This document shows positions 30,532-39,402 of a stretch of 64,000 bases of DNA, piece by piece. Source of the DNA: Emcibacter sp. (lineage in GTDB: Bacteria; Pseudomonadota; Alphaproteobacteria; Sphingomonadales; Emcibacteraceae); the NCBI GenBank assembly GCA_021774785.1, contig JAJFIQ010000026.1:186001-250000 (forward strand), given 5' to 3'. The notes below the pieces were generated by a model. It was not told where the DNA came from. It saw only the letters and a program-made list of their open reading frames with translations, and searched no databases. The position numbers and the translations under genes were made by a program. Position 1 is the stretch's first letter, and each line of letters begins with the position of its first letter.

Positions 30532-31290
30532 CTACATGGTACTGGCCCAGCCCCCATCAACGGTAAGGGTGATGCCTGTGACATAACTGCTGGCGCGGCT
30601 GGCAAGATAAATCGCTGCAGCGGCCATATCTTCCGGTTCACCTATGCGCCCCATGGGTATATTGTCCAGCATCATCTGTTCATGCTCTATCAACACAACC
30701 TTGGTCATGTCGCTGGGAAAAGCGCCGGGTGCTATGGCGTTGACCGTGATTTTATCTCTGCACAGCCGCTTGGCCAGAACCTTGGTCATGTGAATTACCG
30801 CAGCTTTGCTCGCAGAATAGCTATAGGTTTCAAAGCGCGGCACCGATTGACCATCGACCGAAGCAATATTGATAATCCGACCCATATCTGAGGCCCGAAG
30901 CAAAGGCAGAAATTTCTGGGTCAGGAAAAATACTGATTTCAAATTAATGTCCATAACCTTATCCCAGCCACTTTCAGGAAATTCGTCAATGGGGGCGGCC
31001 CATACCGCACCGGCATTATTAACCAGAATATCTATTTTTTCTTCCCGGTCCGATATTTCAGCAACAAATTCTTCGATACCATGTAAATTTGACAGATCTT
31101 CCTGAAGGGCTATGCAGTCGCCATATTGGGATAAGGATTCTGCTGTGGCATAAGCCTGATCCGCATTGCGGGAGCAGATATAGGTCTTAGCCCCGTTTTC
31201 CACAAAGCCGCGCGCTATCATGGCACCGATACCGCGTGAGCCACCGGTAATAACAGCCACTTTTCCGGAAATATCAAACAGGTTTTTCAT
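30532..31290 (-). CDS. short-chain dehydrogenase/reductase
   Basis: NAD(P)-dependent oxidoreductase of the classical SDR family, 252 residues. The cofactor loop TGGSRGIG lies at about 15-22, NNAG at about 90, the catalytic Ser in INIASVDG and Tyr-x-x-x-Lys in [10 protein letters not shown]. The C-terminal GAFPSDMT and [10 protein letters not shown] match FabG- and RhlG-type members. Substrate unknown. It overlaps maiA by four bases (ATGA), so it belongs to the fumarylacetoacetase-maiA operon and may act on a related aromatic or keto acid. The dead cobQ follows after ten bases. Confidence 0.88.
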   Translation of the reverse strand: MKNLFDISGKVAVITGGSRGIGAMIARGFVENGAKTYICSRNADQAYATAESLSQYGDCIALQEDLSNLHGIEEFVAEISDREEKIDILVNNAGAVWAAPIDEFPESGWDKVMDINLKSVFFLTQKFLPLLRASDMGRIINIASVDGQSVPRFETYSYSASKAAVIHMTKVLAKRLCRDKITVNAIAPGAFPSDMTKVVLIEHEQMMLDNIPMGRIGEPEDMAAAAIYLASRASSYVTGITLTVDGGWASTM

Positions 31291-31922
31291 AGGGCATCTA
31301 TCTGGTTTTCTGGCTGCGCCTCTATGAAGGCGTCCAGTGTGTTACAATTATCTGTAATACGAATGATAGTTGGAAAATCCTCCAAGGGACAGTTAAATCG
31401 CCGGGCATTATAAACTTGTGGCACCAGACACAGATCGGCAAAGGTTACAGTGTTTCCGTGACAGAAATCACCTGATTTACCATCCTGAAGCAGGATTTCA
31501 AAGGCGCGGAAGCCTTCCAGTATCCAATGTTGATACCATATGGTTTTCTGTTCTGCGCTAGCCCCAAGTTCATCCGTAATATATTTCAGAACCCGCAGGT
31601 TATCTATGGGATGAATATCACAGGCAATGATCCCGGAAAGCTGGCGAACCCTCGCCCGGGCCGCCGCATCACTTGGTAGTAGCGCTGGCGCAGGATAGCT
31701 TTCTTCCAGATATTCCAGCATGGCCATGGACTGTCCCATCCCCACGTCGCCATCGCTCAGGTAAGGCACAAACCCTTGGGGGTTTTTTGACATATAGTCT
31801 TCCCCTTTATGTTCGCCACCCAATATGGACAGGGGAATATGTGTGCAATCCAGTCCCTTGACATTCAAGGCTATCCGAACACGATAGGCCGTTGACGATC
31901 TGAAATATCCATAAAGTTCCAT
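31287..31922 (-). CDS. maiA: maleylacetoacetate isomerase (zeta-class GST)
   Basis: Glutathione-dependent cis-trans isomerase of the homogentisate pathway of tyrosine and phenylalanine breakdown, 211 residues. The zeta-class active-site motif appears as SSTAYRVRIALN near residue 9, the thioredoxin fold has NPQGFVPYL and QSMAMLEYLEE, and the C-terminal GNTVTFADLCLVPQVYNARRF block is diagnostic. The gene lies ten bases after the fumarylacetoacetase-family gene, which catalyses the next step, and overlaps the SDR. Same family members can also act on maleylpyruvate; the neighbour supports the maleylacetoacetate assignment. Confidence 0.9.
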   Translation of the reverse strand: MELYGYFRSSTAYRVRIALNVKGLDCTHIPLSILGGEHKGEDYMSKNPQGFVPYLSDGDVGMGQSMAMLEYLEESYPAPALLPSDAAARARVRQLSGIIACDIHPIDNLRVLKYITDELGASAEQKTIWYQHWILEGFRAFEILLQDGKSGDFCHGNTVTFADLCLVPQVYNARRFNCPLEDFPTIIRITDNCNTLDAFIEAQPENQIDAL

Positions 31923-31932
31923 TATTTTTCCC

Positions 31933-32913
31933 TTACGGCGTATATTGTTTCACCAGCTGATCGATACGGCCAAAGATAGTATTGCCATTACTGTCAAACA
32001 TATCTATTTCGACCCTGTCACCGAAGCTCATGAAAGGGGTTGACGGCTTGCCGTCAGCAATGGTTTCCAGACAACGCACTTCCGCCAGACAACAAGAACC
32101 TTCTTCTGAACCTCTGTTAGACACGGTACCGGAACCGATCACCGTACCCGCCACCAAAGAACGTGACTTGGCCACATGCTTGATCAATTGTGTGAAATCG
32201 AAAGTCATATCAATACCCGCATTTGGCTTACCCACTTCCGTGCCATTGAGGGTCGCATGAAGTGGCAGGCTGATTTTTTTACCGTCCCAGGCATCCCCCA
32301 ACTCATCGGGTGTGACAAAAACCGGCGAGAAAGCCGTCCATGGCTTGGACTGGTAAAATCCAAATTGTTTGGCAAGCTCGCCCGGTATCAGGTTACGCAA
32401 AGACACATCATTAAGGATCGCCAGTAATTTGATATGACCCTTGGCATCTTCCAGACTAACACCGGCGGGCACATCATCAGTGATCACAGCAACTTCGGCT
32501 TCGAAATCAATGCCCCATTCTTCTGACTCCACATCAATATCATCGCAAGGCCCGATGAAGGCATCGGACGCCCCCATATATACCAGCGGGTCAGACCAGA
32601 AACTTTCCGGCAGTTCAGCCCCGCGTGCCTTGCGCACCAATTCCACATGGGTGACATAGGCACTACCATCCACCCAGTGATAAGACCGGGGTAGTGGCGC
32701 GGCACAAGCCGCCGGATTGAAGGCAGAAGCGTTAAGCTTGCCTGCCTCCAGATCATCATAGATAGCGCGCAACGCGCCTTCAACTTCTGCCCAGTTATCC
32801 AGAGCCGACTGCATGGTCGGTGCCACTTCTTGCGCAGATACATATTTGCTGAGATCTTTTGAAACGACGATCAGATGACCATCACGTTCGTGTTTTAATG
32901 ATGCTAATTTCAT
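31933..32913 (-). CDS. fumarylacetoacetate hydrolase family protein
   Basis: A 326-residue enzyme of the FAH family, expected to split fumarylacetoacetate to fumarate and acetoacetate in the last step of tyrosine breakdown. The metal-binding triad is seen in DVESEEWGIDFEAEVAVI, with further family blocks in ILNDVSLRNLIPGELAK, WTAFSPVFVTPDELG and GSGTVSNRGSEEGSCCL (short motif GSGTVSNRG). It starts an operon with maiA and the SDR and is divergent from a MarR regulator, with a 17-base palindrome between them. Homogentisate dioxygenase and 4-hydroxyphenylpyruvate dioxygenase genes are not in the window. Confidence 0.87.
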   Translation of the reverse strand: MKLASLKHERDGHLIVVSKDLSKYVSAQEVAPTMQSALDNWAEVEGALRAIYDDLEAGKLNASAFNPAACAAPLPRSYHWVDGSAYVTHVELVRKARGAELPESFWSDPLVYMGASDAFIGPCDDIDVESEEWGIDFEAEVAVITDDVPAGVSLEDAKGHIKLLAILNDVSLRNLIPGELAKQFGFYQSKPWTAFSPVFVTPDELGDAWDGKKISLPLHATLNGTEVGKPNAGIDMTFDFTQLIKHVAKSRSLVAGTVIGSGTVSNRGSEEGSCCLAEVRCLETIADGKPSTPFMSFGDRVEIDMFDSNGNTIFGRIDQLVKQYTP

Positions 32914-32976
32914 TGGTATAATCCATCCATTTCAAATATCATAAAAATAATTCTGAAAAATTTCTATGGTTTCGCT

Positions 32977-32993
32977 TAATAACAATGTTATTA
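32977..32993. promoter_or_regulatory. 17-bp palindrome between the fumarylacetoacetase operon and marR, probable MarR operator
   Basis: The sequence TAATAACAATGTTATTA is a perfect inverted repeat of eight bases on each side of a central A. It lies in the 134-base space between the divergent FAH-family gene and the MarR gene. MarR dimers bind 16-20-base palindromes of this kind, so it is the obvious operator for control of both directions. Confidence 0.65.
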
Positions 32994-33047
32994 TAGTTAC
33001 AAATGAAACTTTTTTCAAGATATTAAAGTTATTAAGGAATATATATT

Positions 33048-33500
33048 ATGTCAGTCAATAAAAACAGCAAGCTGGTATTAGAGCGTTTTTTGCCTTACCG
33101 ACTCTCATATCTGACTAATATTATCAGCAGAAAACTTGCCCGTCTATATTCTGATCAATTTGATATCACTACTCACGAATGGAAAATACTCGCCACCCTT
33201 AACCGCCATCCCAACATCTCTGCGGCAAACGCAGGGGAGAAGACGGCCATGGATAAAGTTGCCGTCAGTCGGGCAATTAAAGGCCTTTGTGATAAGGGGC
33301 TGGTACATAAAATCTTCTCGAAAGAAGACCGCCGCCGTTCGGTGCTTAACATGACAGAAGAAGGAGAGGCCATATATAGCCGGATAGAACCCCTTGTCAC
33401 CGAATATGAAAATTCCCTGCTGGCAATTTTAAACAGCCAAGAGCTATCGCAGCTAGATCATCTGCTTGATAAGATGACCGCTCATGTGACGTCGGATTAG
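33048..33500 (+). CDS. MarR family transcriptional regulator
   Basis: A 150-residue winged-helix regulator. The recognition region is ANAGEKTAMDKVAVSRAIKGLCDKGLVHK in outline (key run KVAVSRAIKGLCDKGL) followed by the typical wing motif KEDRRRSVLNMTEEG. MarR proteins are dimeric repressors released by small aromatic ligands. Divergence from the fumarylacetoacetase operon with a palindrome between argues that it controls aromatic amino-acid breakdown, the ligand being perhaps a homogentisate-pathway intermediate. The stop overlaps the hemN stop by four bases. Confidence 0.9.
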   Translation: MSVNKNSKLVLERFLPYRLSYLTNIISRKLARLYSDQFDITTHEWKILATLNRHPNISAANAGEKTAMDKVAVSRAIKGLCDKGLVHKIFSKEDRRRSVLNMTEEGEAIYSRIEPLVTEYENSLLAILNSQELSQLDHLLDKMTAHVTSD

Positions 33501-34876
33501 CCTTCGCTTTCATGAACACAGCGATCAATGATGTCTGAATCTTGGGGGAAATAGGCATCAAACAAGGTTGCTATGGCCCGAAGGTACGGCTGACCAGCTT
33601 CTGTTATCTGGTAAGATGTCCCCATCTGTTGCAGGTAACCCACGGCAACCAGCTTATCCAGATCTGCCTTTTCCCGCCTGAAATCATGATCTAGCCCGTG
33701 TTTTTCGGCAACGGCCCAGGGATCCACAGCAAAATAGCTCATCAGGTTTGATATTATTTCCCGTATCATCAGATCGGTGGCATCAATTTTCAAACCACGG
33801 CGTACCGGAATTTCACCCTTGTCCAACGCTTCGGAATAGGCTCTCAAATCCGGGCTGTTCTGGGCATAGCCGCCGGGTAAAGAACCAATGGCAGAGGCCC
33901 CAAAACCAATTAATGTGGTCGCCGGGTCAGCACTATAGCCCTGAAAATTCCGTTTCATACGGCCTTGCTCGCGAGCCGCCAGCAGACTATCACCGGGCAG
34001 GGCAAAATGGTCCAGACCGATGGCCTGATAACCAAATTCCTGCAATTTTTCACTGGCCAGATTAAACATGGCCTGTCGTTCCAATTGTTCCGGCAGGTGG
34101 TGCTTATCCATCATCTGCTGATGTTTTTTCATCCACGGTACATGGGCATAGCCGAATAACGCTATGCGGGATGGTTTGAATTCATGGGTTTTAGCAACGG
34201 TTTCTTCGATAGTTTCCAACGTTTGACGTGGCATACCATAGATCAGGTCAAAATTAATATTGGTTATTCCGGCCCGTCGGAACCAGCTTAGATTATCGGC
34301 AATAAGCTCTTCCGACTGAATTCGGTTTATGGCTTCCTGCACATGGATGTTAAAATCCTGAATGCCCAAACTTGCCCGATTAACGCCACTCATGGCATAG
34401 GCCTTAACCTTGTCTTCAGAGCAGGTACGGGGGTCGACCTCGACCGCTATTTCCGCGTCGGGCAAAATATCAAAATTATCCCGTACCAGTGACATCAAAT
34501 CTAAAAATGAATCCGCACTGATGATGGTCGGTGATCCACCGCCAAAATGAATATGGCTGATTTTCTTTTTATTTTTTTTCTGGCTAGTAATCCCACCAAT
34601 CAGGTTGATTTCCTTACGCAAAATATCCAGATAACGTTCCACCGGTTCATAACTATTGGAAATTTTGGTAAAGCAGCCACAAAACCAACATAGCTTTTCA
34701 CAAAAAGGAATATGAAAATACAGGCTGATCGGCTGGTCATCGGGCAAGTCCGCCAACCATTCACCATAAACACCCGGTTCTAGGTCTTGAAACTCCAATG
34801 CAGTCGGATAGCTGGTATAGCGCGGCAGGCGGCGCGGCTTGATAACCACGGGGGATATTTTTTGATTAACTGTCAT
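33497..34876 (-). CDS. hemN: oxygen-independent coproporphyrinogen III oxidase
   Basis: Radical-SAM enzyme that decarboxylates coproporphyrinogen III in anaerobic heme synthesis, 459 residues. The 4Fe-4S cysteines are in HIPFCEKLCWFCGC (C-x3-C-x2-C) near residue 60. HIHFGGGSPTII, DPRTCS, GVNRASLGIQDFN and GYAHVPWMKKHQ match true HemN rather than HemW. No Shine-Dalgarno element is found before the ATG at 34876, while an FNR-type box is centred exactly 41.5 bases upstream of it. That combination suggests anaerobic induction of a leaderless message. Converges on marR. Confidence 0.94.
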   Translation of the reverse strand: MTVNQKISPVVIKPRRLPRYTSYPTALEFQDLEPGVYGEWLADLPDDQPISLYFHIPFCEKLCWFCGCFTKISNSYEPVERYLDILRKEINLIGGITSQKKNKKKISHIHFGGGSPTIISADSFLDLMSLVRDNFDILPDAEIAVEVDPRTCSEDKVKAYAMSGVNRASLGIQDFNIHVQEAINRIQSEELIADNLSWFRRAGITNINFDLIYGMPRQTLETIEETVAKTHEFKPSRIALFGYAHVPWMKKHQQMMDKHHLPEQLERQAMFNLASEKLQEFGYQAIGLDHFALPGDSLLAAREQGRMKRNFQGYSADPATTLIGFGASAIGSLPGGYAQNSPDLRAYSEALDKGEIPVRRGLKIDATDLMIREIISNLMSYFAVDPWAVAEKHGLDHDFRREKADLDKLVAVGYLQQMGTSYQITEAGQPYLRAIATLFDAYFPQDSDIIDRCVHESEG

Positions 34877-34910
34877 ATTAGGTCATATGCCATATCTGTG
34901 ATCAAAAACA

Positions 34911-34924
34911 CTGATCCAGATCAA
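34911..34924. promoter_or_regulatory. FNR/Anr-type box upstream of hemN
   Basis: CTGATCCAGATCAA differs at one position from the TTGAT-N4-ATCAA consensus of FNR-family regulators. Its centre, 34917.5, is 41.5 bases upstream of the A of the hemN ATG at 34876. Class II FNR activation places the box at -41.5 from the transcription start, so the start point would coincide with the ATG. hemN genes are classic FNR targets. The site assignment is by pattern and position. Confidence 0.72.
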
Positions 34925-34950
34925 GAAATTTCACGGGTTAAAGATATTCA

Positions 34951-35193
34951 TTACATAAAGGCCTTATAGGCCATCAAAGTAAATGTGTCCTTGATACCGG
35001 GAATGGTCTGTACCCTGTCATTGATATAACGGCCAATATCTTCGTCTTCCTCAAGATGAAGCTTCATCATCAGGTCAAAGGCACCAGACACAGAATAAAC
35101 CTCCTCGGTCTCCTCCAGATTATCAACAATATGTTCGGCTACCTCATAAACCTTGCCAAGCTCACATTTAATCTGTACGAAAATATTTTTCAT
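34951..35193 (-). CDS. stand-alone Lrp/AsnC ligand-binding (RAM) domain protein
   Basis: An 80-residue protein that is nearly all the C-terminal ligand-binding domain of Lrp/AsnC regulators: IFVQIKCELGKVYEVAEHI, then VYSVSGAFDLMMKLHLEE and DRVQTIPGIKDTFTLMAY. There is no helix-turn-helix. The ATG at 35193 has AGGA at eight bases. Such stand-alone RAM proteins form oligomers and may sense amino acids without binding DNA, or modify another Lrp protein. A full-length Lrp exists at 52811-53236 in this window. It is divergent from the thioesterase gene, 48 bases apart. Confidence 0.86.
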   Translation of the reverse strand: MKNIFVQIKCELGKVYEVAEHIVDNLEETEEVYSVSGAFDLMMKLHLEEDEDIGRYINDRVQTIPGIKDTFTLMAYKAFM

Positions 35194-35241
35194 CTTTATG
35201 ATCCTAGTATCGTAACTTGTTATTCGGGAATTTACAAAGAA

Positions 35242-35673
35242 ATGCCACGTTTCACAACAGAAATAGTCGTTCGCTTCAATCATGTCGATCCTGCGGGGAT
35301 CGTATATTACCCCCGTTATTATGAAATGATCAATCAGGCAAGCGAAATCTGGTTTGAAGAAGGGCTGGATTACCCCTATCCCAAAATGTTCGCTGAAGGA
35401 TGGGCCGTGCCACTGGCTCATCTGGAAAGCAGCTTCAAAAATCCAAGCTATCTTAATGACAGGCTGAATTTTGCCATCGGTGTTACCAAAATCGGACACA
35501 GCCGTATTGATCTATCCATTGTCACAACATGCAATGGCGAAACCCGATTCCTTACCCGCCAGACTATTGTCTGGGTCAATCATAAAAAAATCAAGTCCGC
35601 CACGATTCCGCAAGATATTCGGGAAAAAATGGAACGCTTCCTGCTCACAGATGATGAAGACATTTCTTTTTAG
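35242..35673 (+). CDS. acyl-CoA thioesterase, 4-hydroxybenzoyl-CoA thioesterase-like (hotdog fold)
   Basis: A 143-residue hotdog-fold enzyme. The catalytic Asp is in FNHVDPAGIVYYPRYYEM near residue 16, the pattern of the 4-hydroxybenzoyl-CoA thioesterase/YbgC group. The second half has the WAVPLAHLESSFKNP and GHSRIDLSI strands. The ATG at 35242 is chosen because the conserved part begins at once after it and the frame upstream runs into the divergent gene. Substrate unknown; acyl- or aroyl-CoA is likely. Confidence 0.86.
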   Translation: MPRFTTEIVVRFNHVDPAGIVYYPRYYEMINQASEIWFEEGLDYPYPKMFAEGWAVPLAHLESSFKNPSYLNDRLNFAIGVTKIGHSRIDLSIVTTCNGETRFLTRQTIVWVNHKKIKSATIPQDIREKMERFLLTDDEDISF

Positions 35674-35689
35674 GCAATCTTTTGCCTAA
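35670..35689 (+). terminator. hairpin after the thioesterase gene, weak terminator candidate
   Basis: TTAGGCAA at 35670-35677 pairs perfectly with TTGCCTAA at 35682-35689 around a four-base loop and contains the stop codon. No strong T run follows, so termination by this hairpin alone is doubtful; it may only protect the mRNA end. Confidence 0.4.
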
Positions 35690-35802
35690 TTAATGACAAT
35701 TTTATGTAAGAATTTCTTGTTTGCTCATTCACAAAAGGATAAACAGCTATTAAAGGCTATACTTCCGCCAGAATTAAAATAGTAATCAAGAATGGAATAT
35801 TC

Positions 35803-36276
35803 ATGACCGTGTATGAAATTATAAAGACTGTGACCGGAAAATCGGCAAAAGCAATGATCTTGGCAATTGCTTTTATTCTGGGAGGATGCAGCATCTTTGG
35901 CGGCGGAGATGATAAAGTAAAAAATATCGAGGCTGCAGAGGAAGTTTACCAGATTGGTGTCAATGCCTATCTGTGGCGGGCAACTCTGGATACCCTATCT
36001 TTCATGCCCATGAAAAGCGCGGATCATAATGGCGGCGTAATCATGACCGAATGGAAGATTAACCCCGGCAATGATAAAGAACGGACAAAGGTTGATATTA
36101 TCATTCTGGGTCGGAAACTGACAGCCGATTCCCTGAAAGTTTCAGTTCATCGTCAGTTGAACAAAAGCACTGGCTGGGCGGATGAAGCCCCCCGTCCGGG
36201 AGCTTCCATTAATATTCGTAATGCCATTTTGATGCAGGCGCGGCTTCTACGACGTAATAACGCCCCTATCAGATAA
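35803..36276 (+). CDS. DUF3576 domain-containing lipoprotein
   Basis: A 157-residue protein of the alphaproteobacterial DUF3576 family, which commonly precedes leuS. The lipobox is ILGGC near residue 29 after a hydrophobic export core, so the mature protein would be lipid-anchored. Typical blocks are [17 protein letters not shown] near residue 50 and the [17 protein letters not shown] end. GGA lies six bases before the ATG. Function unknown; an outer-membrane role is suggested by the downstream lptE. Confidence 0.88.
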   Translation: MTVYEIIKTVTGKSAKAMILAIAFILGGCSIFGGGDDKVKNIEAAEEVYQIGVNAYLWRATLDTLSFMPMKSADHNGGVIMTEWKINPGNDKERTKVDIIILGRKLTADSLKVSVHRQLNKSTGWADEAPRPGASINIRNAILMQARLLRRNNAPIR

Positions 36277-36295
36277 TATTTCATCAGGAAAAGAA

Positions 36296-38851
36296 ATGAC
36301 ACGCTATAACGCCGCTCTTACCGAGGCAAAATGGCAAAAGACCTGGGCTGACAGTGAAACCTTCACGGCCACAGAAGACCCGGCACGGCCAAAATACTAT
36401 GTCCTGGAAATGTTCCCCTATCCCTCTGGCAAGATTCACATGGGACATGTGCGTAACTATACCCAGGGCGATGTCGTCGCGCGCTACCGCCGAGCAAAGG
36501 GCTTTAATGTATTGCACCCCATGGGTTGGGACGCCTTTGGCATGCCGGCTGAAAATGCGGCCATGGAGCATAATGTCCATCCGGCCAAATGGACATATGA
36601 GAATATTGACCATATGCGGGACCAGCTAAAACAGATGGGACTGAGCATTGACTGGTCCAGAGAACTGGCAACCTGCGACCCGGACTATTACGGTCAGGAA
36701 CAGAAAATGTTTCTGGACTTTCTCGCCGCTGATCTGGTCTACCGCAAGGAATCATGGGTCAACTGGGATCCGGTTGACAATACGGTTCTGGCCAATGAAC
36801 AGGTTATTGATGGCTGTGGCTGGCGGTCTGGTGCTCCGGTGGAACGTCGCCGTCTGAGCCAATGGTTCCTGAAAATCACCGAATATGCCGATGAGTTAAA
36901 CGCGGCGCTGGACGAGCTGCCCCGCTGGCCGGAAAAAGTCCGGACCATGCAGAAAAACTGGATCGGCCGGTCCGAAGGCCTGCGGCTGTTCTTTGATATT
37001 GAGGGTCATGACCCGTTGGAAGTCTACACCACGCGGCCCGATACCATTTTCGGTGCCTGTGGTATGGCGATCGCGGCGGATCATCCGCTAGCTGATAAGC
37101 TGGCACAGGATAATCCGGCTCTACAGGAATTTATCACCGAATGTCGTTCCGGGGCTACCACCGAAGAAGCCATGGAAAAGATGGAGAAGAAAGGATTTGA
37201 TACGGGTATTGTCGCCAGCACCCCATTCGAGGACCGAACCTTACCTGTCTTTGTGGCTAACTTCGTTTTGATGGAATATGGCACGGGCGCTATTTTCATG
37301 TCAGCGGCCCATGATCAGCGCGATCTGGACTTTGCCCATAAATATAATCTTGACGTACGAACCGTAATCCGGCCCGATGGTGAGGATGATGATTATACCG
37401 TGGGCAAAGAAGCCTATGTCGGACCCGGTAAGCTGTTTAATTCCGGCTTTCTCGATGGTATGACCATTGAAGACGCCAAAGCGGAAGTAGCCCGCCGAGC
37501 CGAAGACGGCAACTTTGGCAAAAAAACTATAAATTTCCGCCTGCGCGACTGGGGTATCTCCCGCCAGCGTTATTGGGGCTGCCCCATTCCGATCATTCAT
37601 TGTGACGATTGCGGCATTGTTCCCGTACCGAAAACCGAAATGCCGGTGAAGCTGCCCGATGATGTGAGTTTTGACAAGCCGGGTAATCCGCTCGAACATC
37701 ACCCCACATGGAAGAATGTTGACTGCCCGAAATGTGGCAAGGCGGCACGGCGCGAAACAGATACCTTTGATACTTTCATCGATTCGTCATGGTATTTTGC
37801 CCGCTTTTGCTCGCCAAAATCGGATGATCCGGTGGATGTGACGGCAACAGATTACTGGCTACCCGTGGATCAGTATGTGGGCGGTGTTGAGCATGCAATA
37901 CTGCATTTGCTCTATTCGCGCTTTTACACCCGCGCCATGAAGAAGGTCGGCTTGTCTTCGGTGAAAGAACCCTTTGACGGCCTATTCACACAGGGTATGG
38001 TCTGCCATGAAACTTACACTGACCCAGAGGGGAACTGGGTGTTACCCAGCGATATTATCTGGGGCGAAGGCAACAAATTAGCCCAGACAAAAACCGGTGA
38101 GTTGGTTTCCATTGGCCGATCGGTCAAAATGTCCAAATCCAAAAAGAATGTGGTCGACCCGACAGAAATCATTGATCAGTATGGTGCTGACACCGCCCGC
38201 TGGTTCATGCTGTCAGACAGCCCGCCGGAACGTGACCTTGAATGGACCGAAGAAGGCGTTGAAGGTGCCTGGCGCTTTACCCAGCGGCTTTGGCGGACAA
38301 TCGTAACCGGCATAGAAAACTTAAGCGAAGTTTCGGGTGAGCCAAGTGACTTTAGCAAGACCGCAACGGACCTGCGCCGTATGTGCCATGTGAGCATTGA
38401 CAGCATTGGTCACGATATTGAGGACTTCCACTTTAACAATGCCGTGGCACAGATTTATAAATTCTCCAATGCCACAAGTGCCTTCAAATCAGATGGCTCG
38501 GACGGAGATGTCTTTGCCTTGCGTGAAGCCCTGACCACTTTGGTACAGCTTGTCGCCCCCATGATGCCCCATCTGGCCGAAGAAATGTGGCAAATGGTGG
38601 GAAAAGAAGGTATCGTTACGGATGCACCATGGCCCACTGCTCAAGCTGAATTGATGAAGGAAAATACCGTGACCATCGCTATTCAGGTCAAAGGCAAGCT
38701 CAAGGATACTATTGAGGTGGCCAAGGACATGGATAAGGGTGAGGTTGAAAAATTGGCTCTGGCCCAAGAAAAAATACAAAATGCAGTGGGCGACAATGCC
38801 ATTCGCAAGGTTATTGTTGTCCCCAACCGAATTGTCAATATTGTGATATGA
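36296..38851 (+). CDS. leuS: leucyl-tRNA synthetase
   Basis: Class I synthetase charging tRNA-Leu, 851 residues, full bacterial length. The HIGH motif reads HMGH in [15 protein letters not shown] near residue 50, and KMSKS is intact in [13 protein letters not shown] near residue 610. The editing domain shows [10 protein letters not shown] and [15 protein letters not shown]. Zinc-type Cys pairs lie near residues 435-485. AGGAAAAGAA precedes the ATG. It leads the operon leuS-lptE-holA. Confidence 0.98.
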   Translation: MTRYNAALTEAKWQKTWADSETFTATEDPARPKYYVLEMFPYPSGKIHMGHVRNYTQGDVVARYRRAKGFNVLHPMGWDAFGMPAENAAMEHNVHPAKWTYENIDHMRDQLKQMGLSIDWSRELATCDPDYYGQEQKMFLDFLAADLVYRKESWVNWDPVDNTVLANEQVIDGCGWRSGAPVERRRLSQWFLKITEYADELNAALDELPRWPEKVRTMQKNWIGRSEGLRLFFDIEGHDPLEVYTTRPDTIFGACGMAIAADHPLADKLAQDNPALQEFITECRSGATTEEAMEKMEKKGFDTGIVASTPFEDRTLPVFVANFVLMEYGTGAIFMSAAHDQRDLDFAHKYNLDVRTVIRPDGEDDDYTVGKEAYVGPGKLFNSGFLDGMTIEDAKAEVARRAEDGNFGKKTINFRLRDWGISRQRYWGCPIPIIHCDDCGIVPVPKTEMPVKLPDDVSFDKPGNPLEHHPTWKNVDCPKCGKAARRETDTFDTFIDSSWYFARFCSPKSDDPVDVTATDYWLPVDQYVGGVEHAILHLLYSRFYTRAMKKVGLSSVKEPFDGLFTQGMVCHETYTDPEGNWVLPSDIIWGEGNKLAQTKTGELVSIGRSVKMSKSKKNVVDPTEIIDQYGADTARWFMLSDSPPERDLEWTEEGVEGAWRFTQRLWRTIVTGIENLSEVSGEPSDFSKTATDLRRMCHVSIDSIGHDIEDFHFNNAVAQIYKFSNATSAFKSDGSDGDVFALREALTTLVQLVAPMMPHLAEEMWQMVGKEGIVTDAPWPTAQAELMKENTVTIAIQVKGKLKDTIEVAKDMDKGEVEKLALAQEKIQNAVGDNAIRKVIVVPNRIVNIVI

Positions 38852-38861
38852 GGCACATGCA

Positions 38862-39389
38862 ATGAAGTTCTTTCTGGTTCTAATATCGGCTATCATATTA
38901 TCCGGTTGTGGCTTCAAGCCCATGTATGGACAGTTTTCCGATGGACAGGGCGACCTTCGGCAGGTCATGGCCAATATCCGGGTTACCGATATTACGGAAC
39001 AGGGACGACCATCACGCATCGGGCAGGTCATCCGCAATAATCTTCTGGATCGCCTGACGCCCTTCGGGGAAACCAAGTCAGCGGAATATGTCCTGAAGGT
39101 CGCTTTCCTGATTGAAGAACATGGCTACGGAATTCGCGAAGATGAGAGTGTGACTCTGCAAAATCTGAAACTGGTCACATCCTACCAACTGGAAGACTTG
39201 GAAACCTCAAAAGTGGTTCTGGATTTTGCAGCGCGATCTTTGGTGACATATGACTTGGCCCAGTCGGATTATTCCAATATGATAGCCCGCAATGCGGCTC
39301 TGAAACGCCTGTCAGAAGAAGTCGCCAATCAAATGGCCACCCGGATCGGGGCTTTTTTCAGCAACGCGGCAAGCAAAGAACATCCTTGA
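38862..39389 (+). CDS. lptE: LPS assembly lipoprotein LptE
   Basis: Outer-membrane lipoprotein that plugs the LptD pore during lipopolysaccharide export, 175 residues. The lipobox LSGC lies at about residues 14-17 after the hydrophobic start, followed directly by GFKPMYG as in many alphaproteobacterial LptE proteins. IGQVIRNNLLDRLTPFG and the NAALKRLSEEVANQM helix are family-like. Its position between leuS and holA is the normal one. GAGG precedes the ATG by nine bases. Confidence 0.92.
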   Translation: MKFFLVLISAIILSGCGFKPMYGQFSDGQGDLRQVMANIRVTDITEQGRPSRIGQVIRNNLLDRLTPFGETKSAEYVLKVAFLIEEHGYGIREDESVTLQNLKLVTSYQLEDLETSKVVLDFAARSLVTYDLAQSDYSNMIARNAALKRLSEEVANQMATRIGAFFSNAASKEHP

Positions 39390-39402
39390 ATATTGGCAAT
39401 AA

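Noticed and set aside
35670-35689. Strong intrinsic terminator after the thioesterase gene
   Set aside because: The stem is good but no T run follows, so it is listed only as a weak hairpin.
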